Assembly (NCBI GenBank): GCA_002353635.1 | Contig: DEKA01000011.1 | Location: 1 to 39,771, forward strand | Length of the DNA stretch: 39,771 nt | Direction of reading: 5' to 3' | DNA from: Lachnospiraceae bacterium UBA2734 | Lineage (GTDB): Bacteria > Bacillota > Clostridia > Lachnospirales > Lachnospiraceae | In this document: piece after piece, positions 7,596 through 15,157 of the stretch | How positions within the stretch are numbered: the first letter of the stretch is position 1 | Layout of the letters: each line of letters starts with the position of its first letter | Position numbers and translations under genes: made by a program | Notes under the pieces: generated by a model | What the model was told of the DNA's origin: nothing | Seen by the model: the letters and a program-made list of their open reading frames with translations, nothing else | Database searches by the model: none

Positions 7596-10062
7596 CTGTA
7601 AACCTGCCTTTTGACCCCTGCGCCGTCACCTTGTGTCCGTGATGGCGGGATTTCTTTTTCTTTGGAATGAAAGCAGAGCCGTCCCCGCGCAGCTTCTTCG
7701 GCTTCTTTCCGCGGCCTGATCTGCTGCCGGATCCGGCGTCTTCACTGTTTGCCATTGATGAAGAGCCTTCGCTTTCTTCTGCCCCCTCATGAAGAGAGGA
7801 AACTGTGCTGCTGTCAATATTTTCAGTCGTGTTGACTGAAGACGCATCCGCCTGCCCCAGCATCTTCAGGGCCTTCTTGTCGGGGAGCCACTTGAAATCG
7901 ACGGTTCTCGCCACAATATCTGCGCCGGCGACCTGTACATAAACCTTCTGTCCCAGGCTGAACGTGCGCCCGCTGTGCTCTCCCCTCAGTATATACGAAT
8001 CCTCGTCGAAATTGTAGTAATCGTCGTGCAGGCTCCCCACTGGGACGAGCCCCTCCACAGAATCCGGCAGTGCCACATAGAAGCCCCAGCCGGTGATGCC
8101 GGAGATTGCACCCTGATAGATTTCGCCGAGGCGCTCAGCCATGTACTCGGCCTTCTTCTGCTTGTCTGTCTCTCTCTCTGCCTCGTCTGCCAGGCGCTCC
8201 CGCTCAGAGGACTGCTTACAGACATACGGAAGAATGCCCTCATAGTGCTCACGGCGCTCATCGCCCAGCTTCCCGTGCAGGAATTCCTTGATGATGCGGT
8301 GAATCTGCAGATCCGGATAGCGGCGGATCGGGGATGTGAAATGGCAGTAATACCGCAGAGCCAGGCCGAAATGTCCCTCGCAGGTCGGCGTGTACGACGC
8401 CCTCTGCATGCTGCGCAGCGTCATCGTGCTGAGCATAGCCTCCTCAGGCTTGCCCTTGAGTCTCTCCAGCAGGTTCTGCAGCTCCTTCGGATGAATCTCC
8501 GCGTCCTTGCTCTTCAGCGTATATCCATAATTCTTAATGAAAACACGGAGCGCCCTGATCTTCTCCTCCGCCGGCCTTCCGTGAGTTCTATATACAAACG
8601 GAATGTCCATCCAGTAAAATGTTGAAGCTACCGTCTCATTGGCAAGGAGCATGAAGTCCTCGATCATATCCGTCGCATCGTTCCGGTCATGCGGCACAAT
8701 CTCAATGGGCTTTCCGTTCGGATCGAGATGGATCTCACTCTCCTGAAACTCGAAATCGATGGCGCCCCTCTCCTGCCTCTTCTTTCGAAGAATTGCAGCA
8801 AGGCGAAGGCCGCGCTTCAGCATCGCCGTGATGTCCTTCGTGCGGGTCTTAATGCCTCGCTTAAAGCCCTGCATTTCCAATGCATGCACGATCTCACTGT
8901 CATCTCCGGCGAATACGTTCATGACGCCCGGGTAAGAGAGCTTGCCGTCGGAGCGGATGATGGTCTCCACGACGCGGCTGTCCTTCACCTCGCCCTTTTT
9001 GTCCACCCGCATGATGCAGCTGAGCGCATAGCGGTCCTCGCCCTGGTTCAGCGAGCAGATGCCGTTGGAGAGCTCATGCGGCAGCATCGGGATCACTCTG
9101 TCCACAAGATAGATGCTGGTGGCCCTCTTCAAGGCTTCCTGGTCGAGCGGGGTATTTTCCCGGACATACTGCGAGACGTCCGCAATGTGGACACCGAGAA
9201 TATAATCCTGTCCGTCTCTCTGCACACTGATGGCATCGTCGATGTCCTTCGTGTCAGGGCCGTCGATAGTGACCGTTGTGACGCTCCGCCAGTCCTCGCG
9301 CCCATCGATCTCCGGCATCTTATGCTCCGCAGACGAAGCGCCGGTGAGATCGCCTGTCAGCTTCTCCTTCTTCGAGGCGGCAGGGAGCGTTAGTGCCTGC
9401 GGGATCCTCGTCACCTCTCTCTTCACGTCGTCCGGAAATTCCTCCGGCAGGTTATACGCCTTGATGATCGAGAGGATATCTACGCCCGGATCGTCCATGT
9501 GGCCCAGAATCTGCGTGATCTTTCCTTCAGGCTTTCTGTGGTCTCCGATGCCGCCGTAGTCGATCATCTGACAGACAACCTTATGGCCGTTCACGGCCTT
9601 CATGGCGTTCTTCGGCTTGATGAGAATGTCGATGCCGATTTTTGCGTTGTCAGGGCGCACATAGATTTTTTTGTTCTCCTTGACAACTGTGCCGACAAGA
9701 GTTGTAATGCCTCTCTTCACAATCCGGACGACCTCAGCCTCCTGTCGCTGGACGCCCTTTCCGCCGGGAATGATGTTGCCCTGGAACGTCGGCAGGAGCC
9801 TCACTTCAACGGTATCCTGATGAAATGCACCGTTCACGGACTCCCTTGGGATAAAGAGATCCCGCTCGAATCCTTCTACCGTCACAAAGCCAAAACCCTT
9901 CGCATTTGCTGTATACGTACCGATCAGCGGGTTGGCGGGGTCGGAGGGCTTGTCCTGGGCTTCTGCTGTCACTTCGACCGCCTCCGCCGCGGTCCTGTTA
10001 TTGGTTGTTCTCTTGATTGTCATTTTGTTCCGTTCGTCTTCGTTCTTTTTTGTGTTCGTCAT
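7576..10062 (-). CDS. rnr: Ribonuclease R
   Basis: A processive 3'-to-5' exoribonuclease of the RNB family that degrades structured RNA and, with tmRNA-SmpB, non-stop mRNA. A cold-shock domain begins at about residue 46 (PLIGTYTANAKGFGFV). The RNB active site is DGPDTKDIDDA, with Asp267, Asp273, Asp275 and Asp276 matching the four catalytic acidic positions. An S1 domain lies near 650-730 and a Ser/Gly/Lys/Arg-rich tail fills the last 70 residues. The usual N-terminal winged-helix domain is absent, replaced by about 45 low-complexity residues. The start could be 10062 or 10023; neither has a strong ribosome site. The downstream overlap with smpB and nearby ssrA fits joint action in ribosome rescue. 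Confidence 0.95.
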   Translation of the reverse strand: MTNTKKNEDERNKMTIKRTTNNRTAAEAVEVTAEAQDKPSDPANPLIGTYTANAKGFGFVTVEGFERDLFIPRESVNGAFHQDTVEVRLLPTFQGNIIPGGKGVQRQEAEVVRIVKRGITTLVGTVVKENKKIYVRPDNAKIGIDILIKPKNAMKAVNGHKVVCQMIDYGGIGDHRKPEGKITQILGHMDDPGVDILSIIKAYNLPEEFPDDVKREVTRIPQALTLPAASKKEKLTGDLTGASSAEHKMPEIDGREDWRSVTTVTIDGPDTKDIDDAISVQRDGQDYILGVHIADVSQYVRENTPLDQEALKRATSIYLVDRVIPMLPHELSNGICSLNQGEDRYALSCIMRVDKKGEVKDSRVVETIIRSDGKLSYPGVMNVFAGDDSEIVHALEMQGFKRGIKTRTKDITAMLKRGLRLAAILRKKRQERGAIDFEFQESEIHLDPNGKPIEIVPHDRNDATDMIEDFMLLANETVASTFYWMDIPFVYRTHGRPAEEKIRALRVFIKNYGYTLKSKDAEIHPKELQNLLERLKGKPEEAMLSTMTLRSMQRASYTPTCEGHFGLALRYYCHFTSPIRRYPDLQIHRIIKEFLHGKLGDERREHYEGILPYVCKQSSERERLADEAERETDKQKKAEYMAERLGEIYQGAISGITGWGFYVALPDSVEGLVPVGSLHDDYYNFDEDSYILRGEHSGRTFSLGQKVYVQVAGADIVARTVDFKWLPDKKALKMLGQADASSVNTTENIDSSTVSSLHEGAEESEGSSSMANSEDAGSGSRSGRGKKPKKLRGDGSAFIPKKKKSRHHGHKVTAQGSKGRFTGGRRKG

Positions 10063-10173
10063 TTCTTCTTCGTCTTTTCAATCTCCTGGTTCATTCTTTT
10101 GTTTCCAGATTCGTTCTTATTCTTCTATGTCATTCTTTAGCTTCCAACTTGTTCATCAATCACTCTATACACA

Positions 10174-10206
10174 ACAAAGCGCCCCTGGAATGCAGGGACG
10201 CTTTGT
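10174..10206 (-). terminator. Hairpin between secG and rnr, probable terminator
   Basis: ACAAAGCG and CGCTTTGT form the outer stem with an inner CCCT/AGGG pairing, located about 100 bases after the secG stop. The T-run is short (CTTTGTTGTGT on the minus strand), so termination may be partial, with rnr either read through or started from an unresolved promoter at 10063-10170. Confidence 0.5.
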
Positions 10207-10301
10207 AGAAGTCAATACATATAAATCTGTCTCATCCGTTAAATCTTCTTCACAACCACGCTTGTGAATCTCTTCCTCATGCTGCTGCACTGAGCTTCTG
10301 C

Positions 10302-10541
10302 TCATTTGAGCTGCATGTCCAACAGAAGACTGAGTGCAAAGAAAATGACACACAGGGCAGTTGTCGCCTTGACAAGCCTGCCTTCCATGGAACGGCCCTT
10401 GTTCTTGCCCCAGTATGTCTCAGCCATACCGCTGATGGCGCCCAGGCCCTGCTCCTTGCCCTCCTGCATGAGAACAAGAACAGACAGCGCGATGCTAACC
10501 AGGATAAGTGCTACCTCACAGATAATACGTACAGTACTCAT
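10302..10541 (-). CDS. secG: Protein translocase subunit SecG
   Basis: SecG is the small membrane subunit of the SecYEG export channel. The 79-residue protein has two hydrophobic helices (about residues 3-24 and 57-75) joined by a Gly-rich cytoplasmic loop with QEGKEQGLGAISG, the characteristic SecG segment. GAGGA precedes the ATG at suitable distance. In Firmicutes secG is commonly found directly upstream of rnr and smpB, as here. Confidence 0.93.
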   Translation of the reverse strand: MSTVRIICEVALILVSIALSVLVLMQEGKEQGLGAISGMAETYWGKNKGRSMEGRLVKATTALCVIFFALSLLLDMQLK

Positions 10542-10712
10542 TCAACATTCCTCATTTCCAAATGAAATGCAGCGTAAGATTCTGCATACTGTAAGACATA
10601 TACCACAGATTGCGCTCTGCCGCAAGCGGGATTTGCTCTTCCGGGCAAATATATTCTAACTGTTCCGCCTGAATTCAACGTATATTTGTGCCGGCCTGTC
10701 AATAAGAAATTG

Positions 10713-10741
10713 TTGACATTCCAGCCGCTCACCGCTAATAT
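10713..10741 (+). promoter_or_regulatory. Consensus sigma-A promoter for rpsT
   Basis: TTGACA (10713-10718), exactly 17 bases, then TAATAT (10736-10741). Transcription should start near 10748, giving a leader of about 135 bases before rpsT. The rest of 10542-10882, between divergent secG and rpsT, shows no gene; no clear secG promoter could be settled. Confidence 0.85.
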
Positions 10742-10882
10742 TAGTCTGTATGTGTCAAGAAACGTCCGTGTCCGGAAATCTGGCACATAGCGGCTGAATT
10801 GAACTTGTATTTTTTATTTCGGTGCTAAAGACCGGAAATGATCCGGCGCCGAAGAGACGTATGTGCTACGGAGGTAATGACA

Positions 10883-11146
10883 ATGGCAAATATCAAGTCT
10901 GCCAAGAAGAGAATCCTTACCAGCGCCAGAAAGGCTGCTGCGAACAAGGCTGTAAAGACCAACGTTAAGACGGTCGTTAAGAACGTGCGTACTGCTGTTG
11001 CAGCAGGTGACAAGGATGCCGCTGCGAAGGCTCTCAAGACTGCAGAGACAGCAATCGACAAGGCTGCCACAAAGGGCGTTCTTCACAAGAACACAGCATC
11101 CAACAAGGTATCGAAGCTTGCTTCTGCTGTAGCTAAGATGAACTGA
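10883..11146 (+). CDS. rpsT: 30S ribosomal protein S20
   Basis: S20 binds 16S rRNA early in 30S assembly. The 87-residue product is highly basic and Ala/Lys-rich, beginning MANIKSAKKRILTSARKAAANKA, the classic S20 N-terminus, and ending in the helical SNKVSKLASAVAKMN. The ATG at 10883 is chosen because GGAGG at 10870-10874 lies 8 bases upstream; an in-frame ATG at 10877 is too close. It is the only protein gene on the plus strand in this window and forms a single-gene unit with its own promoter and terminator. Confidence 0.97.
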   Translation: MANIKSAKKRILTSARKAAANKAVKTNVKTVVKNVRTAVAAGDKDAAAKALKTAETAIDKAATKGVLHKNTASNKVSKLASAVAKMN

Positions 11147-11297
11147 TCACAGATCATTTGCGAATCCGATTATTCAGTTCATGATCATATGATCGGAAGA
11201 TCTGTTTATTAGCGAACAGACCAGGCAGTCACATGATCAATCAATTCCCGCTGATGCACTTGCTGCCGCATCTGCCAGGAACAATACAGAGAATATT

Positions 11298-11340
11298 AAA
11301 GCGCATCTCCTGCCCTCTTCAGGAGATGCGCTTTTTCTTC
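11298..11340 (+). terminator. Strong terminator after rpsT (probably bidirectional)
   Basis: AAAGCGCATCTCCTG pairs perfectly with CAGGAGATGCGCTTT across a 7-base loop and is followed by TTCTT. It lies 150 bases after rpsT and immediately beyond the stop of the leftward G3E GTPase gene, so it can serve both. Confidence 0.9.
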
Positions 11341-11343
11341 TAC

Positions 11344-12297
11344 TCACCCTGCAAAATTGATCACCGCATCCGCCGGCTCCTCCACCGGCTCGACCTTCAC
11401 CGCATCAAGAATGATGCCCTCACCCTCGTACGGCCCGAACTCACCGCTTCTGACCTTCGCCGTGACGCGGACCCAGTTCTTTTCCTTGAGCTTATCCGTA
11501 TCCGGATACTGGCATGCGTAGCCCAGGAACTGCATATCCTGCGCGCAGCACGTCATCGCCATGCGGCCCGGCACAAAATATCCCTTCGGGAAATCATCCG
11601 GGATCGCCACGATTCCACTGTAGCTGATCGTCTTGCCCTCATACCTGTCCGGATGCTCCATCGCATCGAGGTACCACACGCCGTAGTTCATGCCTTCAAG
11701 ATTGATGACATCCTGATTGATATCAAAAGGCAGATCCTCCTCGGTCGTCATGTCGATCTCGCCGTTCGCATCCTCGAAAATCAGTTCAGCCTGCGGGCAG
11801 ACCGCCTTCACGTTCCTCTTGTACTTAACCAGCTCCTCGTAATCGATACCGTCACACCGGTTAAACATGATGAGCTCGGAGTTTTTCAGCTCCTCGAACA
11901 GGAGCGATCTCATGCCGAGGTTTGCAAAATACATTCCAAACGTTGAAGCATCGATGCACGACATCTGCTGCTCCAGGAAGAAGGCCTTCGGAAGTTTGAA
12001 CTTCTTGAAGTCCCACATGCCGTTCCACTCGATGAGGACTCTTCCCGGGTGATGCCTGGCATACATCGCCATGAGCGTGCCGGGCGTGAAGTCATCGACA
12101 TCCTCGATGACCTCCTTCACTGTCCTAGTCTGCTTCAGGAGCTTGTCGGAGTACTCGACTTCGCCCTCCTCGCACAGGATCAGCAGTGTCGTCTCCTTCG
12201 ACTGAAAATAAGGCTGCCCCAGCGTATACGTAAAGAACGACGACTTGCCGCTCTCCAGAAATCCGTTGATGACATATACCGGAATCTTCTCATCCAT
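11344..12297 (-). CDS. G3E-family GTPase with C-terminal YcgQ/DUF1980-like domain
   Basis: A 317-residue protein whose first half is a CobW-type (G3E) P-loop domain: Walker A GFLESGKSS near residues 12-20, and IEWNG where the family has its Walker B (IExSG). The CxCC metal motif of classical members is missing. The last 100 residues (GYFVPGRMAMTCCAQDMQFL, then GEGIILDAVKV) resemble the soluble C-terminal domain of YcgQ/TIGR03943 proteins, which are usually encoded next to DUF318 permeases and G3E GTPases. That comparison is from memory. It follows the His-rich GTPase gene, with which it probably works in metal trafficking. The start has AGAGG upstream. Confidence 0.8.
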   Translation of the reverse strand: MDEKIPVYVINGFLESGKSSFFTYTLGQPYFQSKETTLLILCEEGEVEYSDKLLKQTRTVKEVIEDVDDFTPGTLMAMYARHHPGRVLIEWNGMWDFKKFKLPKAFFLEQQMSCIDASTFGMYFANLGMRSLLFEELKNSELIMFNRCDGIDYEELVKYKRNVKAVCPQAELIFEDANGEIDMTTEEDLPFDINQDVINLEGMNYGVWYLDAMEHPDRYEGKTISYSGIVAIPDDFPKGYFVPGRMAMTCCAQDMQFLGYACQYPDTDKLKEKNWVRVTAKVRSGEFGPYEGEGIILDAVKVEPVEEPADAVINFAG

Positions 12298-12337
12298 AAA
12301 TCTATACCTCTCGGCGCCGCAGCGCCCATACGTAACA

Positions 12338-12354
12338 CATGATCGCCGATCATG
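12338..12354. repeat. Perfect palindrome between the two G3E GTPase genes
   Basis: CATGATCGCCGATCATG is a perfect 8-bp inverted repeat around one central base, in the 110-base gap between the two genes. It could be an operator or an RNA hairpin; it does not resemble the AT-rich Zur box of Bacillus. Confidence 0.4.
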
Positions 12355-12407
12355 GCAGATACGCTGCCTGCGCCGGACCCCGCGGCAATCGCAATGCCTT
12401 TAAACTC

Positions 12408-13613
12408 TCACGCCTTCCACAGCTCGTGCAGCGCGTCCTGATTGAGGCCTGAGCCGATGACGCAGATCTTGCCTGTCACATCGGCAGAGCCTGTGCGCAC
12501 CTGAGGCTGACCGGGCACGAAATCAAAGTGAATCCACGCGTCCGTCTCGGAAGAAGGCAGCATGCCCTTCGAGCGCAGCACAATACCGTAGGTATCAGAA
12601 TCATCGAGCTTCTTCAGCTTCTCTTCTACCTCAGCAGCTGTGAACTTGCGGGCCGTCTCCATCCCCCAGCTCTCGAAAACATCATCTGCATCGTGGTGGT
12701 CATGATGATCATGATCCTCGTGACCATGTTCCTCATGATCGTGGTCATGGTCCTCATGGTCATGATGGTGTTCATGTTCGTGATGATCATGGCCGTGCTC
12801 ATCATGATCCTCCTCGTGATCGTGATGATGCTCGTGATGATGCTCGTGCTCATCTTCGTCTTCATCCTCATGATCGTGGTCGTGGTGATGCGCCTTGAAA
12901 ATTACATTGCCGTCCTCATCCACGAATCTCTCATTGTGCTCGTCGTGGTGATGATGGTGGTGATGCTCCTCATCGGAATTGAGTACCTCTGCCAGAATCT
13001 CCGCGTTCAGATCCTCTCTGCCCTCAAAGGTATCGAGGATCTGCTGACCGCTGAGCTCGGCCAGCGGCGTCGTAATGATCGTTGCCTTTGCGTTATGTTC
13101 TCTGACAAGCTTCACCGCTGTGTCAATCTGCTCCTGCGTCGCGATATCTGTTCTTGTAAGAAGAATCGTGCCGGCATTCTCAATCTGGTTCACGAAGAAC
13201 TCGCCGAAGTTCTTGAGATACATCTTCGCCTTCTTCGCATCCACAACGGTTACTGCACTGTTGAGCTTCATGTCAGGGATGTTCTTGGCAGCGTTGTTAA
13301 TCGCGCGCATGACGTCGTCAAGCTTGCCCACGCCTGAAGGCTCAATAAGAATTCTCTCCGGCGCATACTGCTCCATCACCTGGCGCAGGGACGTCTCAAA
13401 ATCACCCACCAGAGAGCAGCAGATGCATCCCGAATTCATCTCACGGATCTGGATGCCGGACTCCTTAAGGAATCCGCCGTCGATGCCGATCTCACCGAAT
13501 TCATTTTCAATCAGCACAACCTTTGTGCCTGCAAGTGCCTCCTTCAGGAGCTTCTTAATAAGTGTTGTCTTGCCGGCTCCCAGGAAGCCGCTGATAATGT
13601 CTACCTTTGTCAT
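12408..13613 (-). CDS. CobW-type G3E GTPase with histidine-rich loop, candidate metallochaperone
   Basis: A 401-residue GTPase of the COG0523/CobW group, whose members insert or deliver zinc, cobalt or other metals. Visible motifs are Walker A GFLGAGKTT (residues 9-17), the metal motif GCICCS with Cys63, Cys65 and Cys66, IEPSGVG (90-96) and LTRTD in the NKxD position. Residues 217-308 form an extraordinary His/Asp/Glu-rich segment with about 41 histidines, a likely metal store. The C-terminal CobW domain follows (WIHFDFVPGQPQVR). The start is supported by AGAAAGG. It lies 32 bases after an unknown membrane protein gene and before a second G3E gene, suggesting one operon. Confidence 0.92.
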   Translation of the reverse strand: MTKVDIISGFLGAGKTTLIKKLLKEALAGTKVVLIENEFGEIGIDGGFLKESGIQIREMNSGCICCSLVGDFETSLRQVMEQYAPERILIEPSGVGKLDDVMRAINNAAKNIPDMKLNSAVTVVDAKKAKMYLKNFGEFFVNQIENAGTILLTRTDIATQEQIDTAVKLVREHNAKATIITTPLAELSGQQILDTFEGREDLNAEILAEVLNSDEEHHHHHHHDEHNERFVDEDGNVIFKAHHHDHDHEDEDEDEHEHHHEHHHDHEEDHDEHGHDHHEHEHHHDHEDHDHDHEEHGHEDHDHHDHHDADDVFESWGMETARKFTAAEVEEKLKKLDDSDTYGIVLRSKGMLPSSETDAWIHFDFVPGQPQVRTGSADVTGKICVIGSGLNQDALHELWKA

Positions 13614-13645
13614 ATCGTCCTTTCTGCCGCCCGTGCGGCATGTCG

Positions 13646-14452
13646 TCAGTTCTCCACGTCCTGTACAAATGCAGTCACCTCTGCGCCGGTGAGAAGAAGT
13701 CCCTCCCCATTCTGCCGGTCAACAAGTGTGCCAAGGTAATTGCCGGCATTGTCGTAAATGCCGCATCCCAGCATAGTATCCGGCCAGTCCGCATCAAAGG
13801 ATACCAGATCATTGCCCTTATAAGTGCCGGTCACAACTTTGCCGTCAGAAAGGCAATACACGTTCTGCCCTTCCTGCAGGTTCACCCAGCCCTTTTTCGT
13901 GAACTTGGCTTCACTGGTCTCTTCCTTGGACTGTGCATTCAGAACGCCGATCCCTGCGCCCTCATTCACTCCGCCGAAGGAAAAGTCTGCCTTCGTCCCG
14001 TCCGGCATCACGATGACAGAACCCTGCGCCTTCTCTGAGGCTTCACTGGTCTTTGCATCTTTTGAAGATTTTTCAGAAGAACCGCCTGCCGAAGACTGCG
14101 CGCTGTCTGCGCTGTCACCATCCTGCGCGCTGTCGTTCTCAAACTGCGACGCAACCGCACCTGTCGTCACGACGCTGCAGGTGTACGTCTTGTCCTTTGT
14201 GCTGTTCTTGTAGGAATCAAGGATAGAACCGCTCCCGAGCACCTTTCCATCCTGCGGGGACACGATTGTCACCTCGCGCGCCTGCATCCAGGTCTTCTGA
14301 CCATTGGCATCGAGGGTCGTTATTTTCGCAAGTTCGCCCGTCTGCATGAGAATAAAGCGAACAGCAAACATCGTGATGACCACAGCCACCACGATGTAGG
14401 TCAGACGCTTTTTGTTCTTTTTTCTGCCGGAACCTGAAGGAGAATTCTGCAT
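13646..14452 (-). CDS. Single-pass membrane protein of unknown function
   Basis: A 268-residue protein that I do not recognise. It has a short basic cytoplasmic N-terminus, one transmembrane helix at about 17-34 (LTYIVVAVVITMFAVRFI), then a soluble region that is presumably extracellular. A Ser/Ala/Asp/Glu-rich linker of about 50 residues (around 100-150) separates two parts; the second contains VMPDGTKADFSFGGVNEGAG and ends with TLVDRQNGEGLLLTGAEV. GGAGG precedes the start. The gene begins 42 bases after the 3' end of rnpB and may be read through from it, and it is 32 bases upstream of the His-rich GTPase gene. Confidence 0.75.
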   Translation of the reverse strand: MQNSPSGSGRKKNKKRLTYIVVAVVITMFAVRFILMQTGELAKITTLDANGQKTWMQAREVTIVSPQDGKVLGSGSILDSYKNSTKDKTYTCSVVTTGAVASQFENDSAQDGDSADSAQSSAGGSSEKSSKDAKTSEASEKAQGSVIVMPDGTKADFSFGGVNEGAGIGVLNAQSKEETSEAKFTKKGWVNLQEGQNVYCLSDGKVVTGTYKGNDLVSFDADWPDTMLGCGIYDNAGNYLGTLVDRQNGEGLLLTGAEVTAFVQDVEN

Positions 14453-14494
14453 GTGCCTCCCAACTGCGCGCCATTACATGCTGCAATAATTAAT

Positions 14495-14863
14495 GTAAGC
14501 AGAGCGATAAGCCGGGTTATGTCGTTGGACGATCATCTTTCTAGAACTGCCGTTGCCGGCAGCTTCAAGCGACCCACCTAAGACGAGCCGGGCAGACTCA
14601 TTGTCTTAATTCGGTCTTGCTTCGGATAGGGTTTACATGGCTCCGCACATTACTGCACGGACGGTAGTCTCTTACACTGCCTTTTCACCCTTACCGCGTC
14701 TTACCGGAACGAGTTCCGGCGGTTACGCGGCGGTATATCTCTGCTGCACTGTCCCGGGAGTTGCCTCCGCCGGCCGTTAGCCGGTATCCTGCCCTATGAA
14801 GCCCGGACTTTCCTCACGTGCGGCCTTTCGGCACCTGCACCCGCGATCGCCTGCTCTGCTTAC
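14495..14863 (-). ncRNA. rnpB: RNase P RNA (class A)
   Basis: The catalytic RNA that trims the 5' ends of tRNA and tmRNA precursors. On the minus strand the ends GTAAGCAGAGC and GCTCTGCTTAC pair perfectly to form helix P1. The universally conserved core is present: GAGGAAAGTCCGGGCT on the 5' side and ATAACCCGGCTTATCG on the 3' side (helix P4), plus the class A layout with GGCAGGATACCGGCTAACGG. Size is about 369 bases, normal for the class. Confidence 0.96.
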
Positions 14864-14871
14864 AGGCATTA

Positions 14872-14900
14872 AATTTAACACAATCGAATCCGGTTGTAAA
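14872..14900 (-). promoter_or_regulatory. Promoter of rnpB
   Basis: On the minus strand TTTACA (14895-14900), a 17-base spacer and TAAATT (14872-14877) end 8 bases before the mature 5' end of the RNA, the spacing expected for direct initiation at G. Confidence 0.65.
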
Positions 14901-15004
14901 CGGGCAGCAGGATGTCGCCGCCCCGCTGTATAAGCCATAAATAATTATGTCCTGATATACCACAAATGAAAATGTCCCGCTGGTGATGTTCACATAGACA
15001 AATA

Positions 15005-15030
15005 CCCCCACCCGCAATGCGGGCAGGGGC
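15005..15030 (-). terminator. Hairpin after the giant surface protein gene, likely terminator
   Basis: On the minus strand GCCCCTGCCCGC, loop ATT, GCGGGTGGGGG forms a GC-rich stem followed by TATTTGT. It is 130 bases beyond the stop. The remaining gap 14901-15157 shows no gene. Confidence 0.6.
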
Positions 15031-15157
15031 TCTCATCTCTGCTGATTCAGCTGCAGCCATATCATTGTCATCAGCCATTGCAGTCCTTCAAGGCAACAGT
15101 GAACCAGCAATATTCAATTGATTTGCGTCTGAGATCTTCAGAGATTTTTCCTGTGTC

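Noticed and set aside
12528..13337. Plus-strand open frame of 269 codons rich in Met, Ile and Val
   Set aside because: It is the complement of the His/Asp-rich loop of the CobW GTPase; the hydrophobic composition follows from reading GTG/ATG repeats on the other strand, and there is no ribosome site.
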